From: Leifsonia sp040686855 | GTDB taxonomy: Bacteria; Actinomycetota; Actinomycetes; Actinomycetales; Microbacteriaceae | Assembly (NCBI RefSeq): GCF_040686855.1 | Contig: NZ_JBFBOG010000001.1 | Location: forward strand, 744,001 to 808,000 | Length of the DNA stretch: 64,000 nucleotides | Direction of reading: 5' to 3' | Shown here: positions 8,510 to 17,616 of the stretch, piece by piece | How the letters are laid out: every line of letters begins with the position of its first letter | Position numbering within the stretch: position 1 is the stretch's first letter | Made by a program: the position numbers and the translations under genes | The notes under the pieces: model-generated | What the model saw: the letters and a program-made list of their open reading frames with translations, nothing else | What the model was told of the DNA's origin: nothing | Databases searched by the model: none

Positions 8510-11500
8510 ATGAGCGACGTGCTCGACCGATTCTCCCCCGCGACCCGCGAATGGTTCCGCGGGGCCTTCGCCGCGCCCACCGCGGCGCAGCAGGGCGCGT
8601 GGGAGGCGATCTCGCACGGCAAGCACGCGCTGGTGATCGCGCCGACCGGTTCGGGCAAGACGCTGGCGTCGTTCCTGTGGGCGATCGACCGGCTGGCGAG
8701 CGAGCCGCGGGCCGCCGACGCGAAGCCGGTCACGCGCGTCCTCTACATCTCGCCGCTCAAGGCGCTGGGCGTCGACGTCGAGCGCAACCTGCGCGCGCCG
8801 CTGGTGGGCGTGACGCAGACGGCGAAGCGGCTCGGGGCCGAGCCTCCGCACGTCAGCGTCGGCGTGCGCTCGGGCGACACCCCGGCCTCCGATCGCCGGG
8901 CGCTGCTGAGCAGCCCGCCGGACATCCTGATCACGACGCCCGAGTCGCTGTTCCTCATGCTGACGTCGCAGGCGCGCGAGACCCTGACCTCGGTCGAGAC
9001 GGTCATCGTCGACGAGGTGCACGCGGTCGCCTCGACCAAGCGCGGCGCGCACCTGGCCCTGTCGCTCGAGCGGCTGGACCAACTGCTCGAGAAGCCTGCG
9101 CAGCGCATCGGCCTCTCGGCGACGGTGCGTCCGCCGGAGGAGGTGGCGCGGTTCCTGGGCGGCCAGGCACCCGTCGAAGTGGTCGCGCCGCCCGCCGGCA
9201 AGCGCTTCGATCTGCGCGTGGTCGTCCCGGTCGAGGACATGAGCGAGCTCGGCACCTCCACCTACGCGAGCGAGAACCCCGGAGACGGCTCACCGCCCCA
9301 GGCTGGCTCGATCTGGCCGCACGTCGAGGAGGCGATCGTCGACCGCGTGCTCGAGAACCGGTCCACGATCGTGTTCGCGAACTCGCGGCGCCTGGCCGAG
9401 CGGCTGACCGCGCGCCTCAACGAGATCTACGAGGAGCGGCTGCTCGGCGGCGAGGTCGACGACGCGGGCGCACGCCGGGCGCCGGCCGAGCTGATGGGAG
9501 GCTCCGGCCAGACCCGGGGCTCGCAGGCCGTCGCCGACGAGGACACGCTGGTGCTCGCCCGAGCTCACCACGGCTCGGTCAGCAAGGAGCAGCGTGCGCT
9601 GATCGAGGACGACCTGAAGACGGGCCGCCTGCGCTGCGTCGTCGCCACCTCCAGCCTCGAGCTCGGCATCGACATGGGCGCGGTCGACCTGGTTATCCAG
9701 GTCGAGGCGCCCCCGTCGGTCGCGAGCGGACTGCAGCGCGTCGGGCGCGCGGGTCACCAGGTCGGGGAGATCTCCCGCGGCGTCGTGTTCCCCAAGCATC
9801 GGGCCGACCTCATCCACTCGACGGTGGCCACCGAGCGGATGACCGCCGGGCTCATCGAGTCGCTGAAGGTGCCCGCGAACCCGCTCGACATCCTCGCGCA
9901 GCAGACGGTGGCGGCCGTCGCGCTCGAGCCGGTCGACGCGGACGACTGGTTCGACGCCGTGCGCCGCAGTGCCCCGTTCTCGACCCTGCCGCGGAGCGCC
10001 TACGACGCGACGCTCGACCTACTGGCCGGGCGGTACCCGTCCGACGAATTCGCCGAGCTGCGGCCCCGCATCGTGTGGGACCGCGACACCGGCACCCTGA
10101 CCGGCCGGCCGGGCGCGCAGCGGCTCGCAGTGACGAGCGGCGGCACCATCCCCGACCGCGGGCTCTTCGGCGTCTACATGGTCGGCGAGAAGGCCAGCCG
10201 CGTCGGCGAGCTCGACGAGGAGATGGTCTACGAGTCGCGCGTCGGCGACGTGTTCGCGCTCGGCTCGACGAGCTGGCGCATCCAGGAGATCACCCACGAC
10301 CGCGTGCTGGTGACGCCCGCGTTCGGCGAGCCCGGACGCCTGCCGTTCTGGAAGGGCGATGGGATCGGCCGGCCCGCAGAGCTCGGACGCGCGGTCGGCG
10401 CGTTCACCCGCGAGCTGAGCACCGCCTCCCCCGCCGACGCCGAGCTTCGCTGTGTCGAGGCAGGGCTCGACGCCTGGGCGACGAACAACCTGCTGGCCTT
10501 CCTGCGCGAGCAGAAGGAGGCGACGGGTCACGTGCCGACCGACCGCACCCTGGTGGTCGAGCGGTTCCGCGACGAGCTCGGCGACTGGCGCGTGGTGCTG
10601 CATTCCCCGTTCGGCATGCAGGTGCACTCGCCGTGGGCGCTCGCGGTGCAGGCGCGTGTGCGCGAGCGATACGGGATCGACGCGGGCGCCATGGCGGCCG
10701 ACGACGGCATCGTGGTGCGCATCCCCGACACCGAGGCGCAGCCGCCCGGGGGTGAGCTGTTCGTCTTCGAGCCGCAGGAGCTCGACGAGCTGGTGACGTC
10801 GGAGGTCGGCGGGTCGGCGCTGTTCGCCTCGCGCTTCCGCGAGTCGGCGGCGCGGGCGCTGCTGCTGCCCAAGTACAACCCGGGCAAGCGCTCGCCCCTG
10901 TGGCAGCAGCGGCAGAAGGCGGCGCAGCTGCTCGACGTCGCGCGCAAGTATCCGACGTTCCCGATCATCCTCGAGACCATCCGCGAGGTGCTGCAGGACG
11001 TCTACGACCTCGGCGCGCTGACCGACATCGCGAAGCAGATCGAGCAGCGCAGCATCCGCCTGGTCGAGGCCGCGACCGAGACGGCGTCGCCGTTCGCCCG
11101 GTCGCTGCTGTTCGGATATGTCGCCGCGTTCATGTACGAGGGCGACAGCCCGCTCGCCGAGCGCAGGGCGGCCGCGCTGTCGCTCGACGCGGGCCTGCTG
11201 GCGGAACTGCTCGGCCGCGCCGAGCTGCGCGAACTGCTCGACCCGCAGGTGATCGAGCGGGTGGAGCTGCAGCTGCAGCGCCTCGCGCCCGAGCGCCGCG
11301 TGCGCGGTGTGGAGGGCGTGGCCGACCTGCTTCGGCTGCTGGGTCCGCTGTCGGTGGACGAGGTCGCGGAGCGGCTGGAGGCCGAGGGCGGCGCAGCGGG
11401 GGTGGCCGGCGCCGAGGTGGATGGGGACGCCGACGACGCCGACGCCGCGGTTGCCGCACCGCACGCCGATCGCGCGACCGCCGCCGCCCATCTCGCCGCT

Positions 11501-13204
11501 CTGGTCGACACGCACCGCGCCCTCGCGGTCTCGATCGCGGGCACCGAGCGCTTCGCCGCCATCGAGGACGCGTCCCGCCTGCGCGACGCGCTCGGCGTCC
11601 CGCTTCCCATCGGCGTGCCGCTGGCGTTCATCGAGCCGGTCGACGACCCGCTCGGCGACCTGGTCAGCCGGTTCGCGCGCACGCACGGTCCGTTCGAGAC
11701 CGCCGACGTCGCGTCCCGGCTCGGGCTCGGGCCGGCAATCGCCCACGACGCGCTGCGCCGCCTCGCCCGCGACGGGCGTGTAGTCGAGGGCGAGTTCTGC
11801 CCCCATGCGCAGGGCAGCGAGTGGAGCGACGCCGAAGTGCTGCGGCGGCTGCGGCGCATGTCGCTCGCGGCCCTACGCCACGAGGTCGAGCCGGTCGACA
11901 CCCCCACCTTCGGGCGCTTCCTGCCCGAGTGGCAGCACGTCGGCTCGACGCTGCGGGGGGTGGATGCGGTCGCCTCCGTGATCGAGCAGCTGGCGGGTGC
12001 GCGCATCCCCGCGTCCGCATGGGAATCGCTGATCCTCCCCAGCCGCGTCTCCGATTACAGCCCAGCGATGCTCGACGAGCTCACCGCCACGGGCGAGGTG
12101 ATCTGGGCGGGTGACGGCAGCCTCCCCGGCGACGACGGCTGGATCAGCCTGCACCTCGCCGACTCCGCCCCGCTGACCCTCGCGCCGCCGTCCGACCACG
12201 AGCCGGATGAGCTGCAGCGCGGAATCCTCGACGCCCTCGGCCGCGGCGGCGGGTACTTCTTCCGGCAGCTGTCCGACGCCCTCGGCACCGAGCGGGGGTC
12301 GGCGATCGACGACTCCGAACTGGTGACGGCGCTGTGGGACCTCGTCTGGGCGGGCCAGGTCACCAATGACACGCTCGCCCCGCTCCGCACGCTGACCGCG
12401 GGCGGCTCCGGCGCGCACAAGCGCCCGCGCCAGCCGACCCGCGCGCGGATGTACCGGGGACGCGTCCCCACCCGTTCCGCGATGGTCACCCGGATGGGAC
12501 CGCCGACGGTCGCCGGCCGGTGGTCGCTGCTTCCCGAGCGGGACCTCGACTCGACCGTCCGCGCGCACGGTCAGGCGGAGACGCTGCTCGATCGCTACGG
12601 CGTCGTGACGCGCGGCTCGGTGATGAACGAAGGGACTCCCGGCGGCTTCGCCCTCGCGTACAAGGTGCTCAGCGGCTTCGAGGAGACCGGGCGCGCGCGC
12701 CGCGGCTACTTCATCGAAACCCTCGGCGCCGCGCAGTTCGCCAGCGGTGCAACCGTGGACCGGCTGCGGTCGTACGCGCGCGACCACACTCAGGAACGGC
12801 CGAACCAGGCGATCGCCCTCGCCGCGACCGACCCCGCCAACGCGTACGGCGCCGCCCTGCCGTGGCCCGCCGTGCCGGGCGAGATCGGGACCGGCCACCG
12901 GCCCGGGCGGAAAGCGGGCGCCCTCGTGGTGCTGGTCGACGGCGAGCTGACACTCTACGTCGAGCGCGGAGGCAAGAGCCTGCTCTGCTTCGTCGATCCC
13001 GGCGCCGACGGCGCGGATGAGACGGCAGGCCCCATCCTGCGCGCCGCCGCACGCGCTCTGGCCGCGCTGGTGACATCGCGCCGGGTCGACAAGCTGGCCA
13101 TCGAGACGGTCAACGGCGAGTTCGTGCTCGGCTCACCGTTGGGCGACGCGCTCTCGGAGGCCGGCTTCCTCGCGACACCGCGCGGATTGCGGCTGCGCGG
13201 ATGA
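8510..13204 (+). CDS. lhr: Lhr-type ATP-dependent helicase
   Basis: A 1564-residue protein of the Lhr family, a 3'-to-5' ATP-dependent DNA translocase/helicase linked to DNA repair in mycobacteria. Walker A APTGSGKT lies at 44-51, DEVH at 168-171, and the motif VI QRVGRAGHQ near residue 410. A winged-helix and Lhr-specific domains and a long C-terminal region follow, at the full length expected for actinobacterial Lhr. The ATG at 8510 has a strong GGATGGAGGG site just upstream; an in-frame GTG at 8495 is less likely. The DNA glycosylase gene follows after 42 bases, matching the known lhr-nei linkage. Confidence 0.95.
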   Translation: MSDVLDRFSPATREWFRGAFAAPTAAQQGAWEAISHGKHALVIAPTGSGKTLASFLWAIDRLASEPRAADAKPVTRVLYISPLKALGVDVERNLRAPLVGVTQTAKRLGAEPPHVSVGVRSGDTPASDRRALLSSPPDILITTPESLFLMLTSQARETLTSVETVIVDEVHAVASTKRGAHLALSLERLDQLLEKPAQRIGLSATVRPPEEVARFLGGQAPVEVVAPPAGKRFDLRVVVPVEDMSELGTSTYASENPGDGSPPQAGSIWPHVEEAIVDRVLENRSTIVFANSRRLAERLTARLNEIYEERLLGGEVDDAGARRAPAELMGGSGQTRGSQAVADEDTLVLARAHHGSVSKEQRALIEDDLKTGRLRCVVATSSLELGIDMGAVDLVIQVEAPPSVASGLQRVGRAGHQVGEISRGVVFPKHRADLIHSTVATERMTAGLIESLKVPANPLDILAQQTVAAVALEPVDADDWFDAVRRSAPFSTLPRSAYDATLDLLAGRYPSDEFAELRPRIVWDRDTGTLTGRPGAQRLAVTSGGTIPDRGLFGVYMVGEKASRVGELDEEMVYESRVGDVFALGSTSWRIQEITHDRVLVTPAFGEPGRLPFWKGDGIGRPAELGRAVGAFTRELSTASPADAELRCVEAGLDAWATNNLLAFLREQKEATGHVPTDRTLVVERFRDELGDWRVVLHSPFGMQVHSPWALAVQARVRERYGIDAGAMAADDGIVVRIPDTEAQPPGGELFVFEPQELDELVTSEVGGSALFASRFRESAARALLLPKYNPGKRSPLWQQRQKAAQLLDVARKYPTFPIILETIREVLQDVYDLGALTDIAKQIEQRSIRLVEAATETASPFARSLLFGYVAAFMYEGDSPLAERRAAALSLDAGLLAELLGRAELRELLDPQVIERVELQLQRLAPERRVRGVEGVADLLRLLGPLSVDEVAERLEAEGGAAGVAGAEVDGDADDADAAVAAPHADRATAAAHLAALVDTHRALAVSIAGTERFAAIEDASRLRDALGVPLPIGVPLAFIEPVDDPLGDLVSRFARTHGPFETADVASRLGLGPAIAHDALRRLARDGRVVEGEFCPHAQGSEWSDAEVLRRLRRMSLAALRHEVEPVDTPTFGRFLPEWQHVGSTLRGVDAVASVIEQLAGARIPASAWESLILPSRVSDYSPAMLDELTATGEVIWAGDGSLPGDDGWISLHLADSAPLTLAPPSDHEPDELQRGILDALGRGGGYFFRQLSDALGTERGSAIDDSELVTALWDLVWAGQVTNDTLAPLRTLTAGGSGAHKRPRQPTRARMYRGRVPTRSAMVTRMGPPTVAGRWSLLPERDLDSTVRAHGQAETLLDRYGVVTRGSVMNEGTPGGFALAYKVLSGFEETGRARRGYFIETLGAAQFASGATVDRLRSYARDHTQERPNQAIALAATDPANAYGAALPWPAVPGEIGTGHRPGRKAGALVVLVDGELTLYVERGGKSLLCFVDPGADGADETAGPILRAAARALAALVTSRRVDKLAIETVNGEFVLGSPLGDALSEAGFLATPRGLRLRG

Positions 13205-13246
13205 GACCGTGCGTGGAGGCGGCCCGGCGCGTGACGGGGACGCACC

Positions 13247-14023
13247 GTGCCTGAAGGGGACACCGTCTACCAGGCGGCACGGCGACTCGACCGCGCCCTT
13301 GCGGGCAAGGTTCTGACTGAGACGGACTTCCGCGTTCCCGCCTACGCGACCGTCGATCTGTCCGGTCAGCGGATGGACGAGGTGGTTCCGCGCGGCAAGC
13401 ACCTCCTGATGCACGTCGGCGAGCACACCATCCACAGCCACCTCAAGATGGAGGGCTCGTGGGAGGTGTACCCGCCGGGCGGCCGCTGGCGGCATCCCGG
13501 CTACCAGGCGCGCGCCGTCCTCCGCACCGAGGACGCGCAGGCCGTCGGCTTCCTGCTCGGCGTCCTCGAAGTGCTCCCCCGCGAGCGGGAGGACGAAGCG
13601 GTCGGCTACCTGGGCCCCGACCTGCTCGGCCCCGACTGGGACGCCGACGAGGCGTTGCGGCGCCTGCAGGAGCATCCGGAGGTCCCCGTCGCAGTCGCAC
13701 TGCTCGACCAGCGCAATCTGGCGGGCCTCGGCAACGTCTATGCGAACGAGCTGTGCTTCCTGCGCGGGATGCTGCCCACGCGCCCGGCCGGCGAGACCGA
13801 CCTCGCCGCCGCCGTCGACCTGGGCCACCGGCTGATCGTGGCCAACCGGGACCGCCCGCTGCGCGTCACCACCGGCGACACGCGCCGCGGCCGCAACACG
13901 TGGGTCTACGGACGGAAGGGGCAGCCGTGCCGGCGGTGCGGGACGCCTATCCGCTCGGACTCGCTCGGCCGCACCGAGCTGGAAGAACGGGTGACGTACT
14001 TCTGCCCGGTGTGCCAGACGTAG
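13247..14023 (+). CDS. nei: Fpg/Nei-family DNA glycosylase (Nei2-like)
   Basis: A 258-residue bifunctional DNA glycosylase/AP lyase of base excision repair. It begins MPEGDTV: Pro2, exposed after Met removal, and Glu3 are the catalytic residues. The lesion-handling domain holds GKHLLMH, the helix-two-turn-helix contains LDQRNLAGLGNVYANE, and the C-terminal zinc finger uses Cys228, Cys231, Cys253 and Cys256. The GTG at 13247 is fixed by the MPEGD motif. It most likely removes oxidised pyrimidines, as Nei does. It sits directly after lhr, probably in one transcript. Confidence 0.93.
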   Translation: MPEGDTVYQAARRLDRALAGKVLTETDFRVPAYATVDLSGQRMDEVVPRGKHLLMHVGEHTIHSHLKMEGSWEVYPPGGRWRHPGYQARAVLRTEDAQAVGFLLGVLEVLPREREDEAVGYLGPDLLGPDWDADEALRRLQEHPEVPVAVALLDQRNLAGLGNVYANELCFLRGMLPTRPAGETDLAAAVDLGHRLIVANRDRPLRVTTGDTRRGRNTWVYGRKGQPCRRCGTPIRSDSLGRTELEERVTYFCPVCQT

Positions 14024-14040
14024 GCAGCACCGGGCAGAAG
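13999..14040. terminator. Hairpin overlapping the nei stop
   Basis: Perfect 13-nt arms CTTCTGCCCGGTG (13999-14011) and CACCGGGCAGAAG (14028-14040) surround the nei stop codon. The next gene is convergent and ends 20 bases on, so the hairpin may end transcription from either side. There is no U-tract. The left arm is part of the zinc-finger codons. Confidence 0.6.
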
Positions 14041-14059
14041 CGGGTCGTGCGAGGGAGGG

Positions 14060-14647
14060 TCAGGCCGCCGCCTCGTCCTCGTCCACCTCGGCCGCCGCGC
14101 GGACGGTCTCGAGCGCAGCGGACCACGACTCGAGCTGGTCGAACAGCGGCGTGAGCGCCGCGGTCTGCTGCTCGGTCGGCTTGAGCTGCCAGTTCTCGAA
14201 GTCGTGCGCCAGGCTCAGGCCCACATGGGCGCTGACGGTGGCCACCTGGAGCTGCGACAGCACCAGGCGCAGGTGCTCGACCGCGCGGGCGCCGCCGAAG
14301 ACGCCGTAGCTGACGAAGCCGGCCGCCTTGTTGAACCACTCCGCGCCGACGTAGTCGATCGCGTTCTTGAGGGCACCGGAGGTGCTGTGGTTGTACTCGG
14401 GGGTGACGAACAGGTAGCCGTCGAACTCGGCGATCTTCGCCGCCCAGGCCTTGGTGTGCTCGCCGGCGTACTGCCCCATGACGGCGGGCATCGCCTCGTC
14501 GAGGTGCGGCAGGTTCCACTCCGCCAGGTCCACGAGCTCGTACTCGACGCCCGTGCGCTTAGCGGCGTTCTCGTACACCCAGCGGGCGACGGCCTCGCCG
14601 TTGCGTCCGGGGCGCGTGCTTCCGATGATGATCGCGATCTTCGTCAT
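14060..14647 (-). CDS. NAD(P)H-dependent FMN reductase-like flavoprotein
   Basis: A 195-residue flavodoxin-like oxidoreductase of the NADPH-dependent FMN reductase family. The FMN phosphate loop GSTRPGR is at residues 9-15, and TPEYNHSTSGALKNAIDY is the conserved isoalloxazine-binding segment. The C-terminus ends in a run of acidic and Ala residues. The probable role is quinone, azo-dye or chromate reduction in the cytoplasm, but the true acceptor is unknown. AGGAAGG precedes the ATG. Confidence 0.9.
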   Translation of the reverse strand: MTKIAIIIGSTRPGRNGEAVARWVYENAAKRTGVEYELVDLAEWNLPHLDEAMPAVMGQYAGEHTKAWAAKIAEFDGYLFVTPEYNHSTSGALKNAIDYVGAEWFNKAAGFVSYGVFGGARAVEHLRLVLSQLQVATVSAHVGLSLAHDFENWQLKPTEQQTAALTPLFDQLESWSAALETVRAAAEVDEDEAAA

Positions 14648-14724
14648 GTCAGCCTTCCTTTTGATGACGTGTCACCCATTCTGAACGATCCCGCCGCGAG
14701 ATGCATTCCCGGTAGGCTCGCGGC

Positions 14725-15267
14725 ATGTCCGACGACCGCGCCGACCGCAGGGACGACGTCCACCTCCCTGCCGATGCGACCGAGGAGGAGCGGCGCGAGG
14801 CCGGCGACCGGCTCCGGGAGCGCATCTACGTGACGTTCACGGCGTTGGCGATCCTCATGGCACTGAACGCACATGGCGAGCTCGACTCGCCCACCGTGCT
14901 GTGGACGCTCGTCGTCTCGGTCGTCGGCGTGCTGCTGGCCGGGCTGGCCTCCGACATCGTCTCCCACATGATCGTGCACAGCGGACTCCCGTCGGCGAAG
15001 GAGTTCCGCCACATGGTCGCGGTCTCCTCCCGCGCACTCGGTGTGCTGGTGGTGCCGGTGATCGCCGTCGCCCTCGCCGTCTTCGACGTCATCGAGGACC
15101 GCACCGGCATCACGATCGCGATCGTCGCCCTCATCGTGGCGCTGCTCGTCATCGCCCGTATCGCCGTCTCGCGCACCGGCCTCTCCGGCTGGCGGCAGCT
15201 CGCCGCGATGACGGTCCTGGCCGCGCTGGGAGTCCTCGTCGTGTTCCTCGAGGCGCTCGTCCACTAG
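14725..15267 (+). CDS. Hypothetical integral membrane protein
   Basis: A 180-residue protein with an acidic/Arg-rich N-terminus of about 33 residues, then four or five hydrophobic helices (for example VLWTLVVSVVGVLLAGLA and ITIAIVALIVALLVIARIAV). No family motif is recognised. A TAGGCT box ends six bases before the ATG, which suggests a leaderless transcript. It is followed after 26 bases by a MarR-type regulator that may be co-transcribed. Confidence 0.8.
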   Translation: MSDDRADRRDDVHLPADATEEERREAGDRLRERIYVTFTALAILMALNAHGELDSPTVLWTLVVSVVGVLLAGLASDIVSHMIVHSGLPSAKEFRHMVAVSSRALGVLVVPVIAVALAVFDVIEDRTGITIAIVALIVALLVIARIAVSRTGLSGWRQLAAMTVLAALGVLVVFLEALVH

Positions 15268-15293
15268 CCGACCCGGGCGTGTCAGGATGGGCT

Positions 15294-15800
15294 ATGGCCA
15301 CCGCGCAGACCCGTCCGGACCCGAGGAAGCTGTCGGACGACGAGCTGGAGCTGTTCCGCACCTTCCACCTGATGCGCCGCGGCTTCGACCGCACCCTGGA
15401 TGCGCAGCTCCAGCACGACGACGGCATCTCGATCTCCGAACTGGAGGTGCTGATGGCCCTCACCCGCGCGCCCGGTCGGCGGCTGCGGGTGCGGGACCTG
15501 GTGGATGCGACCGGCTGGGAGAAGAGCCGCGTCTCGCACCAGGTCAGCCGGATGACGGCCCGCGGGTTCGTCGAACGGCAGGAGTGCGCGGAGGACCGCA
15601 GGGCCACCTGGATCCACCTCACCGGCGACGGGCGTCGGGTGGTCGTGCGGGCGCTGCCGAAGCACTCGGCGACGATCCGCCGCATCCTGTTCGACGCCCT
15701 GTCGCCCGAGCAGCAGGACGAGCTGCTGGGCATCGCGCGGACCATGAACGCGGCCATCACGGCCGAGGACTGCGCGCCCTCCGATGACTTCGACGACTGA
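15294..15800 (+). CDS. MarR-family regulator
   Basis: A 168-residue winged-helix regulator. The recognition region includes VRDLVDATGWEKSRVSHQVSRM, followed by the wing ECAEDRRATWIHLTGDG with the conserved DxR. The family controls antibiotic, phenolic and oxidative-stress responses. The ATG at 15294 was chosen; CAGGAT five bases upstream could be a -10 box. No dedicated target is divergent, so the regulated gene could be the membrane protein just upstream. Confidence 0.88.
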   Translation: MATAQTRPDPRKLSDDELELFRTFHLMRRGFDRTLDAQLQHDDGISISELEVLMALTRAPGRRLRVRDLVDATGWEKSRVSHQVSRMTARGFVERQECAEDRRATWIHLTGDGRRVVVRALPKHSATIRRILFDALSPEQQDELLGIARTMNAAITAEDCAPSDDFDD

Positions 15801-15930
15801 GGGTTCTCGCAGGTCGCGTACATCGCAGGTCGTAATTCTGCTGGGAAGCGCTCGCGGATTCGCTGGTCATTCGTCGGGAACACCGGCGGAAACCAGCCGG
15901 TTCCAAGGCGCCTCCCCCTAGCGTTTCCGT

Positions 15931-17616
15931 GTGCGACGCCCCAACTATCCCGCCCCCGGATCCGGTGCCGACGGCCGAGACGAGCAGCTGCCGGCGACCG
16001 AGGTCTTCGGACGCGTGCCTCCCGCGGACCCGCGACGCCCGGTCCGGGCCACCCGGCCGGCGTCCGGCGTGCCCACCGGAGGGTCGCCCGCGCCGTTCGA
16101 TCCGTTCGGGATGGGCGGAGACGCGCCCGGTCTGGGCGGCGGGGGCGCAGGACGCGACGGCAGCAACGGTCGCGGCGGCACCGGCGGCGGCGGAGACGGC
16201 GGCGACGGCACCGGCCCCACGCCCGGCAAGCCCCCGCGCAAGCGCCGCCGCGCCAAGCGCATCGTCGCCTGGACCGCGGCCGCCCTCGCGGTCATCCTCG
16301 TGGTCGTCGGCGGCTACGCCGCGTACAGCTACTTCCGCTTCGTCGGAGGCGTGAAGCACGTCGACGTGATCTCGAAGCCGGCCAACGACGTGGACGGCCA
16401 GGACCAGAACATCCTCCTCGTCGGCGACGACCACCGTCCGGACGGCGCGAGTCAGGCCGAGCTCGACCAGTTGAGCACGACGGACGACGGCGGCGGCACG
16501 AACACCGACACGATGATGGTGCTGCACATCCCGGCGAACGGGAAGTCGGCCACCCTCATCTCGCTCCCCCGCGACTCCTGGGTGGATGTGCCGGGCCACG
16601 GCATGAACAAGCTCAACTCCGCCTTCTCGCTGGGCGGCGGCGGCAGCGACCCGACCGCGGGCGCCAAGCTGCTCATCCAGACGGTCCAGAACCTGACCGG
16701 CCTCAGCATCGACCACTACGTCCGCGTCTCGCTGCTCGGCTTCTACACGATCGCGCAGGCGCTCGGCCCGGTGCAGGTGTGCCTCAACAACGCGGTCGAC
16801 GACCCGTACTCCGGCGCGAACTTCCCGGCCGGCGTCTCCGAACTCGACGCGAAGCAGGCGCTCTCGTTCGTGCGTCAGCGACACGGATTGCCGCGGGGCG
16901 ACCTGGATCGGGTGGTGCGGCAGCAGTACTTCCTGTCGGTGGAGGCGCACAAGTTCCTCTCGGCCGGCACGCTGCTCAACCCGGCCAAGCTGACCAAGAC
17001 GCTGGATGCGGTGAGCGGTTCGCTCGAGACCGATCCCGGCCTCAACTTCCTCCAGCTCGCCGCGCAGCTGCAGGGCCTGACCGGCGGCAAGATCCAGTCG
17101 GCGACCATCCCGATCTCCGGCACTCCGACGATCACCGTCGACGGGAACGACGTGTCGATCGTCGAGGTGGACACGGCCGCGATGCCGGCGTTCATCCAGG
17201 GCCTGATGGGAACACCGACCGCCTACGACAACGCGACCGCGGCCAAGCCGGCCGACACAACGGTCACCGTTCTCAACGGCGGCAGTGCGAACGGCGCGGC
17301 GACCACGGCGACGCAGACGCTCGCGGCCGCGGGCTTCAAGACCGGCACCCCCGGCGACGCCGACACCCGCACGACCACGGTCATCCAGTACAAGTCGGGC
17401 CAGGAGGCGCAGGCCAAGGCCGTCGCCGCCTACCTGCCGGGCGCGTCCGTGCAGCAGACCGACACCGTCAGCACCGTCACCGTCGTCCTCGGCGACGACG
17501 GCATCATGCCGGCCGCCCCCGCTGCGCCGGGCTCCGCACCCGCAGCCCCTGCGGCCCCTGCGCCGACCCCGTCCGGTCCCGCGACGAACTACAGCTCCAC
17601 CGTCTGCATCAACTAG
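15931..17616 (+). CDS. LytR-CpsA-Psr (LCP) family protein
   Basis: A 561-residue membrane-anchored LCP protein, the class that joins polymers such as arabinogalactan or teichoic-like glycans to peptidoglycan. A Pro/Gly-rich cytoplasmic region (1-100) ends in KPPRKRRRAKR, followed by one transmembrane helix (about 111-135), the extracellular LCP domain (about 150-390, with NILLVGDDHRPDG, LPRDSWVDVPG and RQRHGLPRGDLDR), and a C-terminal LytR_C domain (about 445-530). A Pro/Ala tail closes the chain. The GTG start lies six bases after TAGCGT, implying a leaderless mRNA. Its TAG stop shares a CTAG with the convergent poxB stop. Confidence 0.93.
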   Translation: MRRPNYPAPGSGADGRDEQLPATEVFGRVPPADPRRPVRATRPASGVPTGGSPAPFDPFGMGGDAPGLGGGGAGRDGSNGRGGTGGGGDGGDGTGPTPGKPPRKRRRAKRIVAWTAAALAVILVVVGGYAAYSYFRFVGGVKHVDVISKPANDVDGQDQNILLVGDDHRPDGASQAELDQLSTTDDGGGTNTDTMMVLHIPANGKSATLISLPRDSWVDVPGHGMNKLNSAFSLGGGGSDPTAGAKLLIQTVQNLTGLSIDHYVRVSLLGFYTIAQALGPVQVCLNNAVDDPYSGANFPAGVSELDAKQALSFVRQRHGLPRGDLDRVVRQQYFLSVEAHKFLSAGTLLNPAKLTKTLDAVSGSLETDPGLNFLQLAAQLQGLTGGKIQSATIPISGTPTITVDGNDVSIVEVDTAAMPAFIQGLMGTPTAYDNATAAKPADTTVTVLNGGSANGAATTATQTLAAAGFKTGTPGDADTRTTTVIQYKSGQEAQAKAVAAYLPGASVQQTDTVSTVTVVLGDDGIMPAAPAAPGSAPAAPAAPAPTPSGPATNYSSTVCIN